Positions 10,187-21,792 of a stretch of DNA of 64,000 nucleotides are shown here, one piece after another. This DNA comes from Lithodes maja. Lineage: Eukaryota > Arthropoda > Malacostraca > Decapoda > Lithodidae. Position 1 is the first letter of the stretch. Each line of letters starts with the position of its first letter. Where the stretch lies: assembly GCA_037953745.1 (NCBI GenBank), contig JBAKBP010003237.1:93654-157653 (forward strand), given 5' to 3'. The notes below the pieces were generated by a model. It was not told the origin of the DNA, ran no database searches, and worked only from the letters and a program-made list of their open reading frames with translations. The translations under genes were made by a program, and so were the position numbers.

Positions 10187-11140
10187 TATTAATCGTCTCC
10201 CATGAGGAGATTTCCTATGGCCACTTTTCTCTCTACATCTCAATGAGCCAAGTTAATTGTTTGCACTATTTTCCTTCCACCTACGGATTTGTGTCAGGTT
10301 TATACAGCCCCATCCACCCGGAATTGTGTGTGAGTTTATACATATAAATATAATTATAAATAAAACATATTTTTATTTATACCTAAGTTCCTTTGGATGT
10401 CCTGTGAAGCAGCATACTCATATTGTCAGATAGTTTGACTAGTTGGCTATCTGGGTAAACCCTCTGTCAATTTGGCCAAGTTATTAAAGACACCTGAAAA
10501 TTTGTCTATTAACAACTAGGCTTAAGATTGACTTGATAAAAATAATATTTTCTGAAAAAATATGTTCAGTGTGTTATAAACACCGGTCTGTGTCACATAC
10601 ACACAGTCTATGTAGTTCCCGAATCCATATCCCAACTTATATAATTGCATCCTTATATTATGTGGTTACCATATCCATATAAAAACAGGATTTAGAGCCC
10701 TAAAACTAGGACGTTGGTAACCCCTAATTTCACATCAATAATGGCGGGTCTCTAACTCCTGAAATTGACTATTTAAACAAAAAAGCACTACCCGAGTTAC
10801 TCATATTGTCAGATATTTTGACTATTTGGGTAAACCTCTGTCAATTTGGCCAAGTTGTTTAAAATACCAAAAATAATATGTCTGAAAAAAATAGTTTCAG
10901 TGTGTTACAAACACCGCTCTGTGTCACATAAACACAGTCATTGTAATAAACATATAAAAAACAGGATTTAGAGCCCTAAAACTAGGACTTTGGTAACCCC
11001 TAATTTCACATCAATAATGGCAGGTCTCTAACTCCTGAAATTGACTATTTAAACAAAAAAGCACTAACCTGTGTCAATTTGGCCAAGTTACGTTGGTATC
11101 CCGAATTTCACATCAACAATGGCGGGTCTCTAACTCCTCC
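10187..11140. other. 5' flank of beta gene 3
   Basis: Same content as 896-1790: degenerate foldback arm, a beta-exon scrap at 10381-10412, and two monomers related to the 245-bp repeat. No gene. Confidence 0.6.
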
Positions 11141-11215
11141 CCCTTCTCTAGGCTATATATATATATATATATTCTCTTTCATATGAGAAACTCAGAATTC
11201 AACTGCTCCCTGACA
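11110..11215 (+). promoter_or_regulatory. Core promoter of beta gene 3 (TATA box)
   Basis: Same layout as for gene 1, with an intact GGCTATATATATAT at about 11151-11172 (a few TA units longer) and the CTCAGAATTCAACTGCTCCC leader. Confidence 0.55.
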
Positions 11216-11289
11216 CAAAAGGTATAATATTGGAGGAGGAGAGGCTCCAGATCAGATCGAGAAACAAAGAACGTACAGGAGGAGGAAGA

Positions 11290-12096
11290 ATGGCTGGACA
11301 CGAAAGTATAATCATGGAAGTGGTGGTGGGAGTGGTGGTATTTATTATGACCTTCGTAGTCGTCCGACTGGGAGAGAAACCTAACATGGGCCTAACCACA
11401 TATCCCAGCAACGTCCGACTGGGAGAGAAACCTAATATGGGCCTAACTACGTATCCCATCAACAATATTGTATACCAACAACGGGGGGAGACCCACTTCT
11501 ACTCCGTAGAAATTAACGATTTATTTCAATACCAAACCGAAATCATCAACAAATACAACTTAGCATGCCGGGACCCTGTTATCATCAACAAATACAACTT
11601 AGCATGCCGGGACCCTGTGACAAAACCACTGAACTTCTGTAGCTGGCTGAGTGAAATCAGGGAATGTATATTACCCGGCTACTGGGACATTAATGGTACC
11701 ACCGGCGCCTGTCTCCTCATCACCCCAAAGGTACCTAAATGGGTTCCTGACGTGTACACGGTGTTGGAGGACCTACCAGATAACATGCCAAAGAGTCTCA
11801 GGGACTACATTTTGAGGTTTTATCGTCGAAAGAAGAATGTGATGCCTAAGTTCCTTTGGATGTCCTGTGAAGCCGCAGATAAGTACAGATTTTATGGCGA
11901 AATAACCTTGCTGCCCTGGCAAGGTTTTCCATCGTACTTCTTCCCCTACAAAAAGAGCCACTCTTACATACAGCCAGTTATGGGTATGCACATCTCAGGC
12001 CTAAGTAAGGTGGTGCCGCTGGCCATTGAGTGTCGACTCTGGGCTAAGGATACTGAAAAAAACGTGCACACCATCTACATAACTACAAAATTATAA
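11290..12096 (+). CDS. Na+/K+-ATPase beta-subunit-like protein, gene 3
   Basis: The duplicate of gene 1. From the equivalent ATG it encodes 268 residues with the same membrane segment, the same two internal duplications, the same cysteines and GFPSYFFPY/IECRLWAK signatures. The predicted protein matches gene 1 from the ATG onward; the few base differences (for example 11399 and 12043) are silent. AATAAA overlaps the stop as in gene 1. Retaining an identical open frame is explained by very recent duplication and is not itself evidence of function. Confidence 0.78.
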   Translation: MAGHESIIMEVVVGVVVFIMTFVVVRLGEKPNMGLTTYPSNVRLGEKPNMGLTTYPINNIVYQQRGETHFYSVEINDLFQYQTEIINKYNLACRDPVIINKYNLACRDPVTKPLNFCSWLSEIRECILPGYWDINGTTGACLLITPKVPKWVPDVYTVLEDLPDNMPKSLRDYILRFYRRKKNVMPKFLWMSCEAADKYRFYGEITLLPWQGFPSYFFPYKKSHSYIQPVMGMHISGLSKVVPLAIECRLWAKDTEKNVHTIYITTKL

Positions 12097-12159
12097 ATAA
12101 AAGCTATACATAAAAGACACGTTAATATAGCCTGACGGACTCGCCTCATCCAATGGGTG

Positions 12160-12470
12160 TGCGCTCAGAATTCAACTGCTCCCTGACATAAAAGGTATTA
12201 TCTTCCTCTGTTTCTATCCTGTTGGTTCCTTTATATTTACTCTGAAACACACTAGCTCTCTCTACCTGTCTACATACATTGTTCTGACAGAGTTTTTAGT
12301 GGTAGTCATTTTTTCTCAAACAATAAAGCTATATTTATAAGGTCTATTATGACATTTAGGTATACTTTTAAGCCTTTGCTTAAACACAAAAGTATAATCA
12401 TGGGAGTGATGGTGGAATTTATTATCACCTTCATTAGTCGTCCATTATTTAAAACATTAGTATTAAAATG
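12160..12470 (+). pseudogene. Truncated beta-subunit gene fragment, duplicate of 2868-3175
   Basis: Same leader, donor-like junction, intron scrap and membrane-segment remnant as at 2868-3175, carried by the segmental duplication. Confidence 0.65.
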
Positions 12471-12709
12471 TGTCAGAAACATGGTTTGACTGAGCCCCTA
12501 CGCCGACCCATCTAAAATGACAAAAAGATATATAAATTATGTAATGAAATTGCCTATTTTATAAAAAAAGCACTTGCCGAGTTACTCATATTGTCAGATA
12601 TTTTGACTATTTGGCTATCTGGGTAAACCCTCTGCCAATTTGGCCAAATTGTTAAAAGACACCTGACTATATGGACAATTCGGCAATTTGTCTATTTAGG
12701 CACGACAGT

Positions 12710-12990
12710 ACGATGGAAAACCTTGCCAGGCACCAAGCTTATCCATTAGCATCACAGGACACCCAAAGGAACTTATTAGGTATCACCACGTCCTGGTCCT
12801 GATGGTAACTCTCTAAAATGTGGTCCTTGAGACGCTGTGGCATGTCCTCCATCACCGTATACACGTAAGGAATCCATTGGGGTACCTTTGGGGTGGTGAT
12901 GAGGAGACAGGGGCCGGTACAGTCTAGGCTTATTACTGATTCCTTTAAAAATGCCTCCGTGACATTCCCTGACCCTCAAAACATAGGTAT
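12710..12990 (-). pseudogene. Antisense beta-subunit pseudogene fragment
   Basis: Read on the minus strand this encodes CLLITPKVPQWIPYVYTV, then DMPQRL, then FLWVSCDA before a stop. It is clearly homologous to the extracellular part of the three plus-strand genes. The upstream RECxxG portion is in a different frame, so at least one frameshift is present. It is more diverged than the plus-strand copies and lies exactly where the segmental duplication ends. Confidence 0.72.
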
Positions 12991-13531
12991 AGATGCTTCA
13001 CTTGTGATATTTGCTTGCCTAGTTAGAGATCTTGGAGAAAATGGTTCAAGAAGTGTCAAAAATTTCCAATTTGGCGGCCATTTTGTTTATGCAAATTAGA
13101 CGGTCAAAACTCAAAATTTCGCTTGGGAACCGGGTTTATCGAATTCGGCGCCTGAATTATGCTAAAAAGTCTGGTTCCCAACTTTTACCCAAAAATGCTC
13201 CTGGATTCTTATAGAGGGCCTTTTTTAGGAAATCCCACTATACTATTAGTCAGGGTCCAGAGAATATAGGGTCAACCCACCCCTCAAAGAAAACGCGCTG
13301 TCTTTCGCGCATGACGTCATTCTCCCCACAGTGGGGACAGAGACTAGGGGTCAGTGGGAGGTCAGTCAGTTCATTCACTTTGAGAACTCAATCACGAACA
13401 TACAGGTGAAACAAAGCGGATGTTTTATAATTCTAGTTGTGTGTGGCATGATAATGATTTGGAATTATGAATGCTAAGATACCTATCTTGAAATATATAG
13501 CATAAAAACAATGATGTTAGTTACTATACAG
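12991..13531. other. Noncoding DNA with one shared interspersed block
   Basis: No gene. The stretch at about 13240-13340 (CAGGGTCCAGAGAATATAGG, then GGTCAACCCAC, later TGACGTCA) recurs inverted at about 22735-22805. Confidence 0.5.
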
Positions 13532-13535
13532 TTAA

Positions 13536-15653
13536 CCCATAAAGTACCGGTGATGTCCTTTTCTTTATAGTGTAGCCACTATTAGACCATTGTATTCAGA
13601 TTAGGAAGGACCTCTAGCAATAATATGGCTTCCAACTATCTCAACCAACCTTTTTAACTACCGTAGATCCTTCCGAAGCTGCATAATATCGTATTAATAT
13701 ATCCTAGCTAGAATACAGTATAACACACGTAGCTGGTACTATAGTATTAATATATCCTAGCTAGAATACAATATAACACACGTAGCTGGTACTATAGTAT
13801 TAATATATCCTAGCTAGAATACAATATAACACACGTAGCTGGTACTATAGTATTAATATATCCTAGCTAGAATACAATATAACACACGTAGCTGGTACTA
13901 TAGTATTAATATATCCTAGCTAGAATACAATATAACACACGTAGCTGGTACTATAGTATTAATATATCCTAGCTAGAATACAATATAACACACGTAGCTG
14001 GTACTATAGTATTAATATATCCTAGCTAGAATACAATATAACACACGTAGCTGGTACTATAGTATTAATATATCCTAGCTAGAATACAATATAACACACG
14101 TAGCTGGTACTATAGTATTAATATATCCTAGCTAGAATACAATATAACACACGTAGCTGGTACTATAGTATTAATATATCCTAGCTAGAATACAATATAA
14201 CACACTTAGCTGGTACTATAGTATTAATATATCCTAGCTAGAATACAATATAACACACGTAGCTGGTACTATAGTATTAATATATCCTAGCTAGAATACA
14301 ATATAACACACGTAGCTGGTACTATAGTATTAATATATCCTAGCTAGAATACAATATAACACACGTAGCTGGTACTATAGTATTAATATATCCTAGCTAG
14401 AATACAATATAACACACGTAGCTGGTACTATAGTATTAATATATCCTAGCTAGAATACAATATAACACGTAGCTGGTACTATAGTATTAATATATCCTAG
14501 CTAGAATACAATATAACACACGTAGCTGGTACTATAGTATTAATATATCCTAGCTAGAATACAATATAACACACGTAGCTGGTACTATAGTATTAATATA
14601 TCCTAGCTAGAATACAATATAACACACGTAGCTGGTACTATAGTATTAATATATCCTAGCTAGAATACAATATAACACACGTAGCTGGTACTATAGTATT
14701 AATATATCCTAGCTAGAATACAATATAACACACGTAGCTGGTACTATAGTATTAATATATCCTAGCTAGAATACAATATAACACACGTAGCTGGTACTAT
14801 AGTATTAATATATCCTAGCTAGAATACAATATAACACACGTAGCTGGTACTATAGTATTAATATATCCTAGCTAGAATACAATATAACACACGTAGCTGG
14901 TACTATAGTATTAATATATCCTAGCTAGAATACAATATAACACACGTAGCTGGTACTATAGTATTAATATATCCTAGCTAGAATACAATATAACACACGT
15001 AGCTGGTACTATAGTATTAATATATCCTAGCTAGAATACAATATAACACACGTAGCTGGTACTATAGTATTAATATATCCTAGCTAGAATACAATATAAC
15101 ACACGTAGCTGGTACTATAGTATTAATATATCCTAGCTAGAATACAATATAACACACGTAGCTGGTACTATAGTATTAATATATCCTAGCTAGAATACAA
15201 TATAACACACGTAGCTGGTACTATAGTATTAATATATCCTAGCTAGAATACAATATAACACACGTAGCTGGTACTATAGTATTAATATATCCTAGCTAGA
15301 ATACAATATAACACACGTAGCTGGTACTATAGTATTAATATATCCTAGCTAGAATACAATATAACACACGTAGCTGGTACTATAGTATTAATATATCCTA
15401 GCTAGAATACAATATAACACACGTAGCTGGTACTATAGTATTAATATATCCTAGCTAGAATACAATATAACACACGTAGCTGGTACTATAGTATTAATAT
15501 ATCCTAGCTAGAATACAATATAACACACGTAGCTGGTACTATAGTATTAATATATCCTAGCTAGAATACAATATAACACACGTAGCTGGTACTATAGTAT
15601 TAATATATCCTAGCTAGAATACAATATAACACACGTAGCTGGTACTCAAAGGC
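13536..15653. mobile_element. TTAA-flanked miniature element swollen by an internal minisatellite
   Basis: Bounded by TTAA at 13532-13535 and 15654-15657. Terminal sequences are imperfect inverted repeats (CCCATAAAGTACCGG left; GCCTTTGAGTACCAGC read inward from the right). The left 150 bases match a roughly 205-bp family also at 26111, 30133, 37659 and 38380. The expected right-terminal 50 bases have been amplified into the 53-bp array, making the element 2.1 kb. TTAA targets and CCC ends resemble piggyBac-type elements; no transposase is present. Confidence 0.7.
13689..15648. repeat. 53-bp minisatellite, about 37 copies
   Basis: The word GTAGCTGG recurs every 53 bases from 13729. Copies are almost identical except one lacking two bases near 14466 and one base change near 14206. 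The unit includes CTAGCTAG and TAGCTGGTACTATAG, so single strands can fold locally. The last unit merges into the right end of the TTAA element. Confidence 0.93.
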
Positions 15654-15683
15654 TTAACTAACAACATCAGAAGTTGATACAAT

Positions 15684-15701
15684 TACAATGTGTGTGTGTG
15701 C

Positions 15702-15733
<32 letters not shown>

Positions 15734-15871
15734 ATTTACCTATTTGCCTATTTGTAGTTTACAGGAATTGAGCAGCGCTCATGTTGTCCTGTCTTAGTTA
15801 CTTTATAATCAATCCATTTTACTTAGACAAGTATCGTAATGGATATTCCCAGTTCCCAGTATTTTGGACTA

Positions 15872-15912
<41 letters not shown>
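15684..15912. repeat. Two (TG)n microsatellites with a short spacer
   Basis: TG runs at about 15688-15733 and 15876-15912. The second abuts the 3' end of a minus-strand retroelement and may have begun as its tail. Confidence 0.7.
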
Positions 15913-15915
<3 letters not shown>

Positions 15916-16073
15916 TGAATTATGTTTATTTTGCTCAGACTTTTACAAAAAGTATGGAGCACAACCCCTTACATGCTACACATGTACAATATGCCTTTGC
16001 TAACTAAATTAGCGTACACGTAAATACACTGGTACATCTTAAGCAAACTATATTAAATGTCCTAAGACTTGAT

Positions 16074-18052
16074 CTATCTATACATAGTAAACGTTCTTTT
16101 GAGAAGAGGTGACAGATTCCTCATACATTTTAAGTTAGTATTATTCATAAACAGTATATATTTATACTGTGTTGGGCTATGCTTGTAGTAATGAGAAATA
16201 TATCTATTCCTTAACTGTACAATATCCTCATTTTGACATATAAACAACATATGATATTCGTCCCGCACCACATTCTCATTACATTTAGTACATACCCTGT
16301 CTTCTCTATCAATATTTCTGTGTCTACCAGTATTAACTGGTAATTTATTATTACTTGCTCTCAGTTAACTTATAGCTAGTCTCTCTCCCTTATCCAATTT
16401 CACAAGTTAATCCTCCAAACTGAAGACAAATGTATAAGTTCAAATGGCCCTACTTGACAAATTACTATTCCATTTTGTTATCCGTTGATCTTCATGCTGT
16501 TATTCTATTGCCAATCTGAACCAGGCTGGGGTTATTACATTGTGTGACAACCAGACTCCAGACATCCCACAGTCATTACAAATACTTTTAACACAATTCA
16601 ACCAAGGTGAAGTATAAACACCAACCTGATCCAAATGTAACAAACACTTGTACATTATATAACTTAACTTACCGTACTTGTTTTACCAGTAATTAATCTC
16701 ACCCAGTAACCGATCATTGAACACTTAATATTTATGTCTATAGGATATTCACCAAGTTCACCATACAACATGTCATTACTAGCATACTTATCAACATGTA
16801 ATGTATGCTTTAAAAACCTCAAATGAAGCTGTTCTAATTTTCTAATAACATAATGTCCCCATACCTCAGCAGCATACAGTACAACATAACATAATGTCCC
16901 CATACCTCAGCAGCATACAGTACAACATAATAACAATGTCCCCATACCTCAGCAGCATACAGTACAACATAACATAATGTCCCCATACCTCAGCAGCATA
17001 CAGTACAACATAATAACATAATGTCCCCATACCTCAGCAGCATACAGTACAACATAATAACATAATGTCCCCATACCTCAGCAGCATACAGTACAACATA
17101 ATAACATAATGTCCCCATACCTCAGCAGCATACAGTACAACATAACATAATGTCCCCATACCTCAGCAGCATACAGTACAGCATAATAACATAATGTCCC
17201 CATACCTCAGCAGCATACAGTACAACATAATAACAATGTCCCCATACCTCAGCAGCATACAGTACAACATAACATAATGTCCCCATACCTCAGCAGCATA
17301 CAGTACAACATAATAACATAATGTCCCCATACCTCAGCAGCATACAGTACAACATAATAACATAATGTCCCCATACCTCAGCAGCATACAGTACAACATA
17401 ACATAATGTCCCCATACCTCAGCAGCATACAGTACAACATAATAACATAATGTCCCCATACCTCAGCAGCATACAGTACAACATAATAACATAATGTCCC
17501 CATACCTCAGCAGCATACAGTACAACATAATAACATAATGTCCCCATACCTCAGCAGCATACAGTACAACATAATAACATAATGTCCCCATACCTCAGCA
17601 GCATACAGTACAACATAATAACATAATGTCCCCATACCTCCGCAGCATACAGTACAACATAATAACATAATGTCCCCATACCTCAGCAGCATACAGTACA
17701 ACATAATAACATAATGTCCCCATACCTCAGCAGCATACAGTACAACATAATAACATAATGTCCCCATACCTCAGCAGCATACAGTACAACATAATAACAT
17801 AATGTCCCCATACCTCAGCAGCATACAGTACAACATAACATAATGTCCCCATACCTCAGCAGCATACAGTACAACATAATAACATAATGTCCCCATACCT
17901 CCGCAGCATACAGTACAACATAATAACATAATGTCCCCATACCTCAGCATCATACAGTACAACATAACTGGTCTAACCATTGCTTTAAACAATTCCAGCT
18001 GTATATCAACTGGTATATTAAATGTTCTGCATTTACTAATCAATGAATACAT
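16074..18052 (-). pseudogene. RT C-terminal region, interrupted by a repeat expansion
   Basis: Reading leftward: 18052-17940 encodes IPVDIQLELFKAMVRPVMLY, the usual entry to the post-RT region. The minisatellite follows. Then 16903-16664 gives AEVWGHYVIRKLEQLHLRFL and ELGEYPIDINIK, then NDCGMSGVWLSHNV near 16550, and finally EYHMLFICQNEDI and LRNRYI at 16271-16074. Such LY-x-EVWG...ELGxxPL blocks are common behind the RT of many non-LTR elements. Frameshifts and the array make it non-functional. Confidence 0.68.
16855..17965. repeat. 41-44-bp minisatellite, about 26 copies
   Basis: GTCCCCATACCTCAGCAGCA recurs every 41 or 44 bases. The length variants differ by one extra AAT/ATA. On the minus strand the unit is the codons for VLYAAEVWGHY of the host retroelement. 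The array is flanked on both sides by the adjoining parts of that coding sequence. Confidence 0.92.
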
Positions 18053-18129
18053 AGCCCTTTTAGCTTGCTGTTTTAATTCTAATTCTAATGTGGGTGTGAT
18101 AATTTGGCAGCTGGTAATATGACAGTAGA

Positions 18130-18241
18130 AACAATCATCAGCTTAACATGGGCAAGGTAGAATTCAAAAGCGCGCGCGCGCGCACGCACACACACACACA
18201 CACACACAGTTTGTAAAATGCAGTGCGTGTACTTACTCTAG

Positions 18242-18322
<81 letters not shown>

Positions 18323-18600
18323 ACTTTAGGAAAACTATTCTGCTTAACATTGACAAGCTAGAATTAACCCCAACCCACACACACACACATGCACACACAG
18401 TTTATAAAATGTAGTGCGTGTGTGTGACTGTATGACGTTAGGAAAAATATTCAGCTTAACATTGACAAGCTAGAAACTAACCCCAACCCACACACACACA
18501 TGAGTTTGTAAAATGCATGTGTGTGTGTGTGTGTGTGTGTTAGTGAGTGTGCGTAAGTGTATGTATGTGCGTGCGTGAGTGTGTGTGTGTATGTGTGTAC
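18130..18600. repeat. Long (GT)n tracts joined by a repeated spacer
   Basis: A roughly 75-base (GT)n run at 18245-18319 plus shorter CG/CA and GT/GA runs. Between them the words TTAGGAAAA(A/C), CAGCTTAACATTGACAAGCTAGAA and GTTTGTAAAATGCA recur two to three times. The same combination recurs at 22165-22235. A microsatellite-centred dispersed unit, noncoding. Confidence 0.75.
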
Positions 18601-18834
18601 AAAGTACAAAGGAGTACAAAGGAGTACAAAGGAAATCAAGCAACAACAGATCTAGTGACCCTTCTAGGTTGCTTGTCCTCCAAAACACTGAGGATCAAGT
18701 GTCCAAACAGTGGTTTAGAGTGGGTAAGGGAACATTGGAAAGGGAATTACTGCCCTGGAACTAATGTCCGTGGCAGGATTAGGAAGTTAGTTGGGGACAG
18801 ATGGGTTAGTAACTGAGGGGGGGATAAAATAAAG

Positions 18835-21189
18835 TTATTCATTTACAAACTCAGTCAGTCGCGGGTTTGATGCGAGATATTTGTCTAGGCGGAGTTTAAA
18901 TGAATCAACGGTAATGCAGTCTATAACGTTTCGGGGGAGCCCATTCCACAAGTTGACAACTCGATTGAAGAAGAAATTCTTAGATTCGTGTGAGTTAAAA
19001 GATTTACCAATAATTTTGCAACCGTTTCCCCGCGTGTAATTAGATTGGTCGATAGTGAAGTACTTACTACAGTTCATATTGTCGATGCCTTTGAACACTT
19101 GAATTAAGTCACCTCTTAATCTGCGCTGGGTTAAAGGAAATAGATTTAATTCTCTAAGACGCTCTTCGTATGGTTTGTTCTTTAGGCTAGGTATCATTTT
19201 GGTAACTCTACGTTGAACTCGTTCTACCTTGTTTATATCTTTTTGGTAATAAGGGCACCAGGATTGAACGCAGTATTCCAGAAGAGGGCGGACTAAGGAA
19301 TTGTAAAGGGTTAGGATAACTTCTTTGGATTTATGCTCAAATGACCTGCCTATAAAGCCAATTATTTTGTTTGCCTTCTTAACAACTTCTGAACATTGTT
19401 GACTCTGTTTTAGGTTACTCGATATTGTTACTCCCAGATCGGTTTCTCTGTTTACATTCTTAAGCTGAGTGCCATTCATCGAATAGTTTGCTTTCTCATT
19501 TAGGTATCCGATATGTAGTACTTTACATTTATCCGCATTGAAACTCATTTGCCAAATTTGGGCCCAACATGACAATTTATCTAGATTCTGTTGCATATCG
19601 TCAACTTGTTCTTTTGAGAGTACGCTATTTGCAATTTTTGTATCGTCAGCAAATTTTGAGATTGTACAGGCGAGACCCTCATCTATGTCGTTGATGTAAA
19701 TTAGAAAGAGAATTGGTCCTAGTACCGATCCCTGGGGTACCCCACTACTTACATTGGTCCATTTAGATGCCTTACCGTTTATGACTACTCTTTGCTTTCT
19801 GTCGCTGAGCCAATTTGCTATCCATTTCAACACACCGTCTTGTATTCCATGCGCTTTTTAGTTTTAGCAGTAAACGTTTGTGGGGAACTTTGTCAAAGGC
19901 CTTTTGAAAATCAAGGTATATAATATCTACAGCTTTACTCTTATCGTAGAGGTTGAGGACATCGTGGAAGAAGTCTAAGAGGTTTGTTAAACAGGAACGT
20001 TTTTTACGAAAGCCGTGTTGAGTATCTTTAACAGTATGTTATTTTCCTCTAAGTGATTTACGAGTCTGTCTCGTATGACCGTTTCTAGCATTTTACATAC
20101 AACTAAGGTTAAGCTAATTGGACGATAGTTACTGGGTAGGTATTTGCTGCCTTTTTTTAATATCGGTGTTACGTTGGCTAGCTTCCACTGATCGGGCATA
20201 GTTCCAGACTGCAAGGATTTATTGAATAGTAATGTCAGTGGTTTGGAGAGCTCATCCTTAGCTTCCTTTAGAACTCTAGGCGAGATTGTATCAGGTCCAG
20301 GCGTTTTATTTATCTTGAGTTTATCTAAACAATTCAATACTTCTCTCTCTGTAACGGTGCTATTGCTTAGAACATCTGAATTATCAATCTGAATCGGCGA
20401 TGGTGTAGGGATATCACAGAGGTCTTCTGTTGTAAAAACTGATGCAAAGAAGGTATTGAGGGCATTACTCATTTGTACTTCGTCTTTGGTGTATTCTCCA
20501 TTTTCATTGACTAACGGTCCAACAGTTGAAGTAACTACTTTTTTCTTTCTGATATAACTATAGAATTCTTTCGGGTTTGTTTTACTTTGATTCGCAATAT
20601 GTAACTCTAAGGTCTTTTTACTTTGCTTAATTAACGTTTTGGCTTTGCGTCGTAGCTCTACAAATTTCAGCTGTTCTTCGTCATTTTGTGAGGATTTTAA
20701 TCTATCATTAGCAAATTTTTTAGCAAGCAGGCAGTTTGAAATATCTTTATTCCACCACTTGGGCTTATTATTATGGCCTGGACGCCGTATTTTCGATGGT
20801 ATGCAGTCTTGCACTGCTTTTAGGTAAGTGGCTTCGAATAACTTCCAAGATGTATTTATGTCGTTATTGTGAATTAAAAAGCTCCAGTCAGTTTCTTTAA
20901 ACATAGCTCTAAGTTTATGGAAGTTTGCTTTCTTGAAATTAGGGACTTTTTCGATGCTACTATTTGGTTCGTTACTAGTAAACTTTAAAGTGAAAGTTAT
21001 CGTACGATGGTCTCTGTTACTGAATTCATCACCAACCTTCAAATTCTCTATTAATTCTTCTTTTGTTGCAAGTACAATGTCAAGAACGTTATTACCACGG
21101 GTCGGCGTTCGAACAAATTGATAAAGCGAACTCTCTTGCAAGTTCGTATACAAGTCTGTCCGGAGTGTAAAGTAAGAGTATCGCCCCAC
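18835..21189 (-). pseudogene. CR1-like ORF2, RT and C-terminal part
   Basis: Three frames carry the pieces. 21189-19987 holds the endonuclease end, a basic linker, and RT beginning with KTPGPDTISPRVLKEA and SNYRPISLT. A short middle segment (about 20020-19850) in another frame encodes QHGFRKKRSC and YLDFQKAFDKVPH. 19833-18835 encodes [27 protein letters not shown] (catalytic pair intact) and the long C-terminal region ending LRLDKYL. Two single-base frameshifts, near 19990 and 19850, break it. Confidence 0.85.
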
Positions 21190-21650
21190 TTGGTCACAGG
21201 TAAATTAAAGTCGCCAAAAATGACGGCATCTTGTGAGTTACTTACATCTGCAATTTGTTCGTAAATTTCTCGGTCAGTTTGCACTGATTGAGCTGGAGGT
21301 CTGTATATTAATGCAAGTATTATTTTTGTACCTTTATTATTCTTTATTAGCACAAAAGATGAGTCGACGTTCACAATTTGAGGTTTTGACAAGAGGGTAG
21401 GGTTAAGACTTTCTTTGATATAAAGTAAAACGCCACCTCCATTTCGATTTATTCGGCTTTTCTCAAACATTACATAACCGGGAAGTGAATACTCTGCTAA
21501 AAAGTCTATCTTCTGTATTGAGCCAAGATTCTGTTATGCCAATCACATCATAATTTTCTGTAAACACTAGCTCCTCTAAATCTGAAAATTTATTGCGTAT
21601 GCTACGAGCGTTTGCATAGAAAACCTTTAAATTTGTTATTTTAGAACTCC
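21051..21650 (-). pseudogene. CR1-like ORF2, AP-endonuclease domain
   Basis: Minus-strand pieces give NARSIRNKF and DVIGITESWL (about 21640-21530), then after a frameshift NRNGGGVLLYIKES, ILALIYRPP and FGDFNLP (21470-21200). These are the usual apurinic/apyrimidinic-type endonuclease motifs that nick target DNA. A further frameshift near 21185 separates it from the RT frame. Confidence 0.8.
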
Positions 21651-21792
21651 CGGAACGGAACGCTCTTTAATAATATTTTTGGTTCTTGTCGGATCTACAT
21701 TTATGTTCATGGCTGTCCTCGGTCCTCGCTGTCTTCGGTCCTTATCGCTGGTGGTCCTCGGTTGCCTCTATTTTTTTCTTGGCGTTGGTTGA

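Larger units (their letters stand above)
9267..12707. repeat. Segmental duplication, copy 2
   Basis: Near-identical to 1-3415. After 12707 the sequence departs into an antisense beta-gene fragment, whereas copy 1 departs into the 245-bp array. If the two are a simple tandem pair, the repeated unit is about 3416-12707 (9.29 kb). Confidence 0.92.
15913..18145 (-). mobile_element. Non-LTR retrotransposon 3' fragment with an internal minisatellite
   Basis: Minus-strand coding remnants appear in the expected order for the RT thumb and C-terminal region, ending in a (CA)n tail at the left. The RT core and anything upstream are absent, so it is 5'-truncated. Its clade is unassigned. It is not the same family as the other elements here. 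Confidence 0.7.

Noticed and set aside
13689..15648. CRISPR-like regular repeats
   Set aside because: Copies abut without unique spacers, the setting is eukaryotic, and no cas genes are present; it is a minisatellite.
18138..18639. Frames rich in Cys-Val or His-Thr
   Set aside because: Translations of (GT)n/(CA)n microsatellites.
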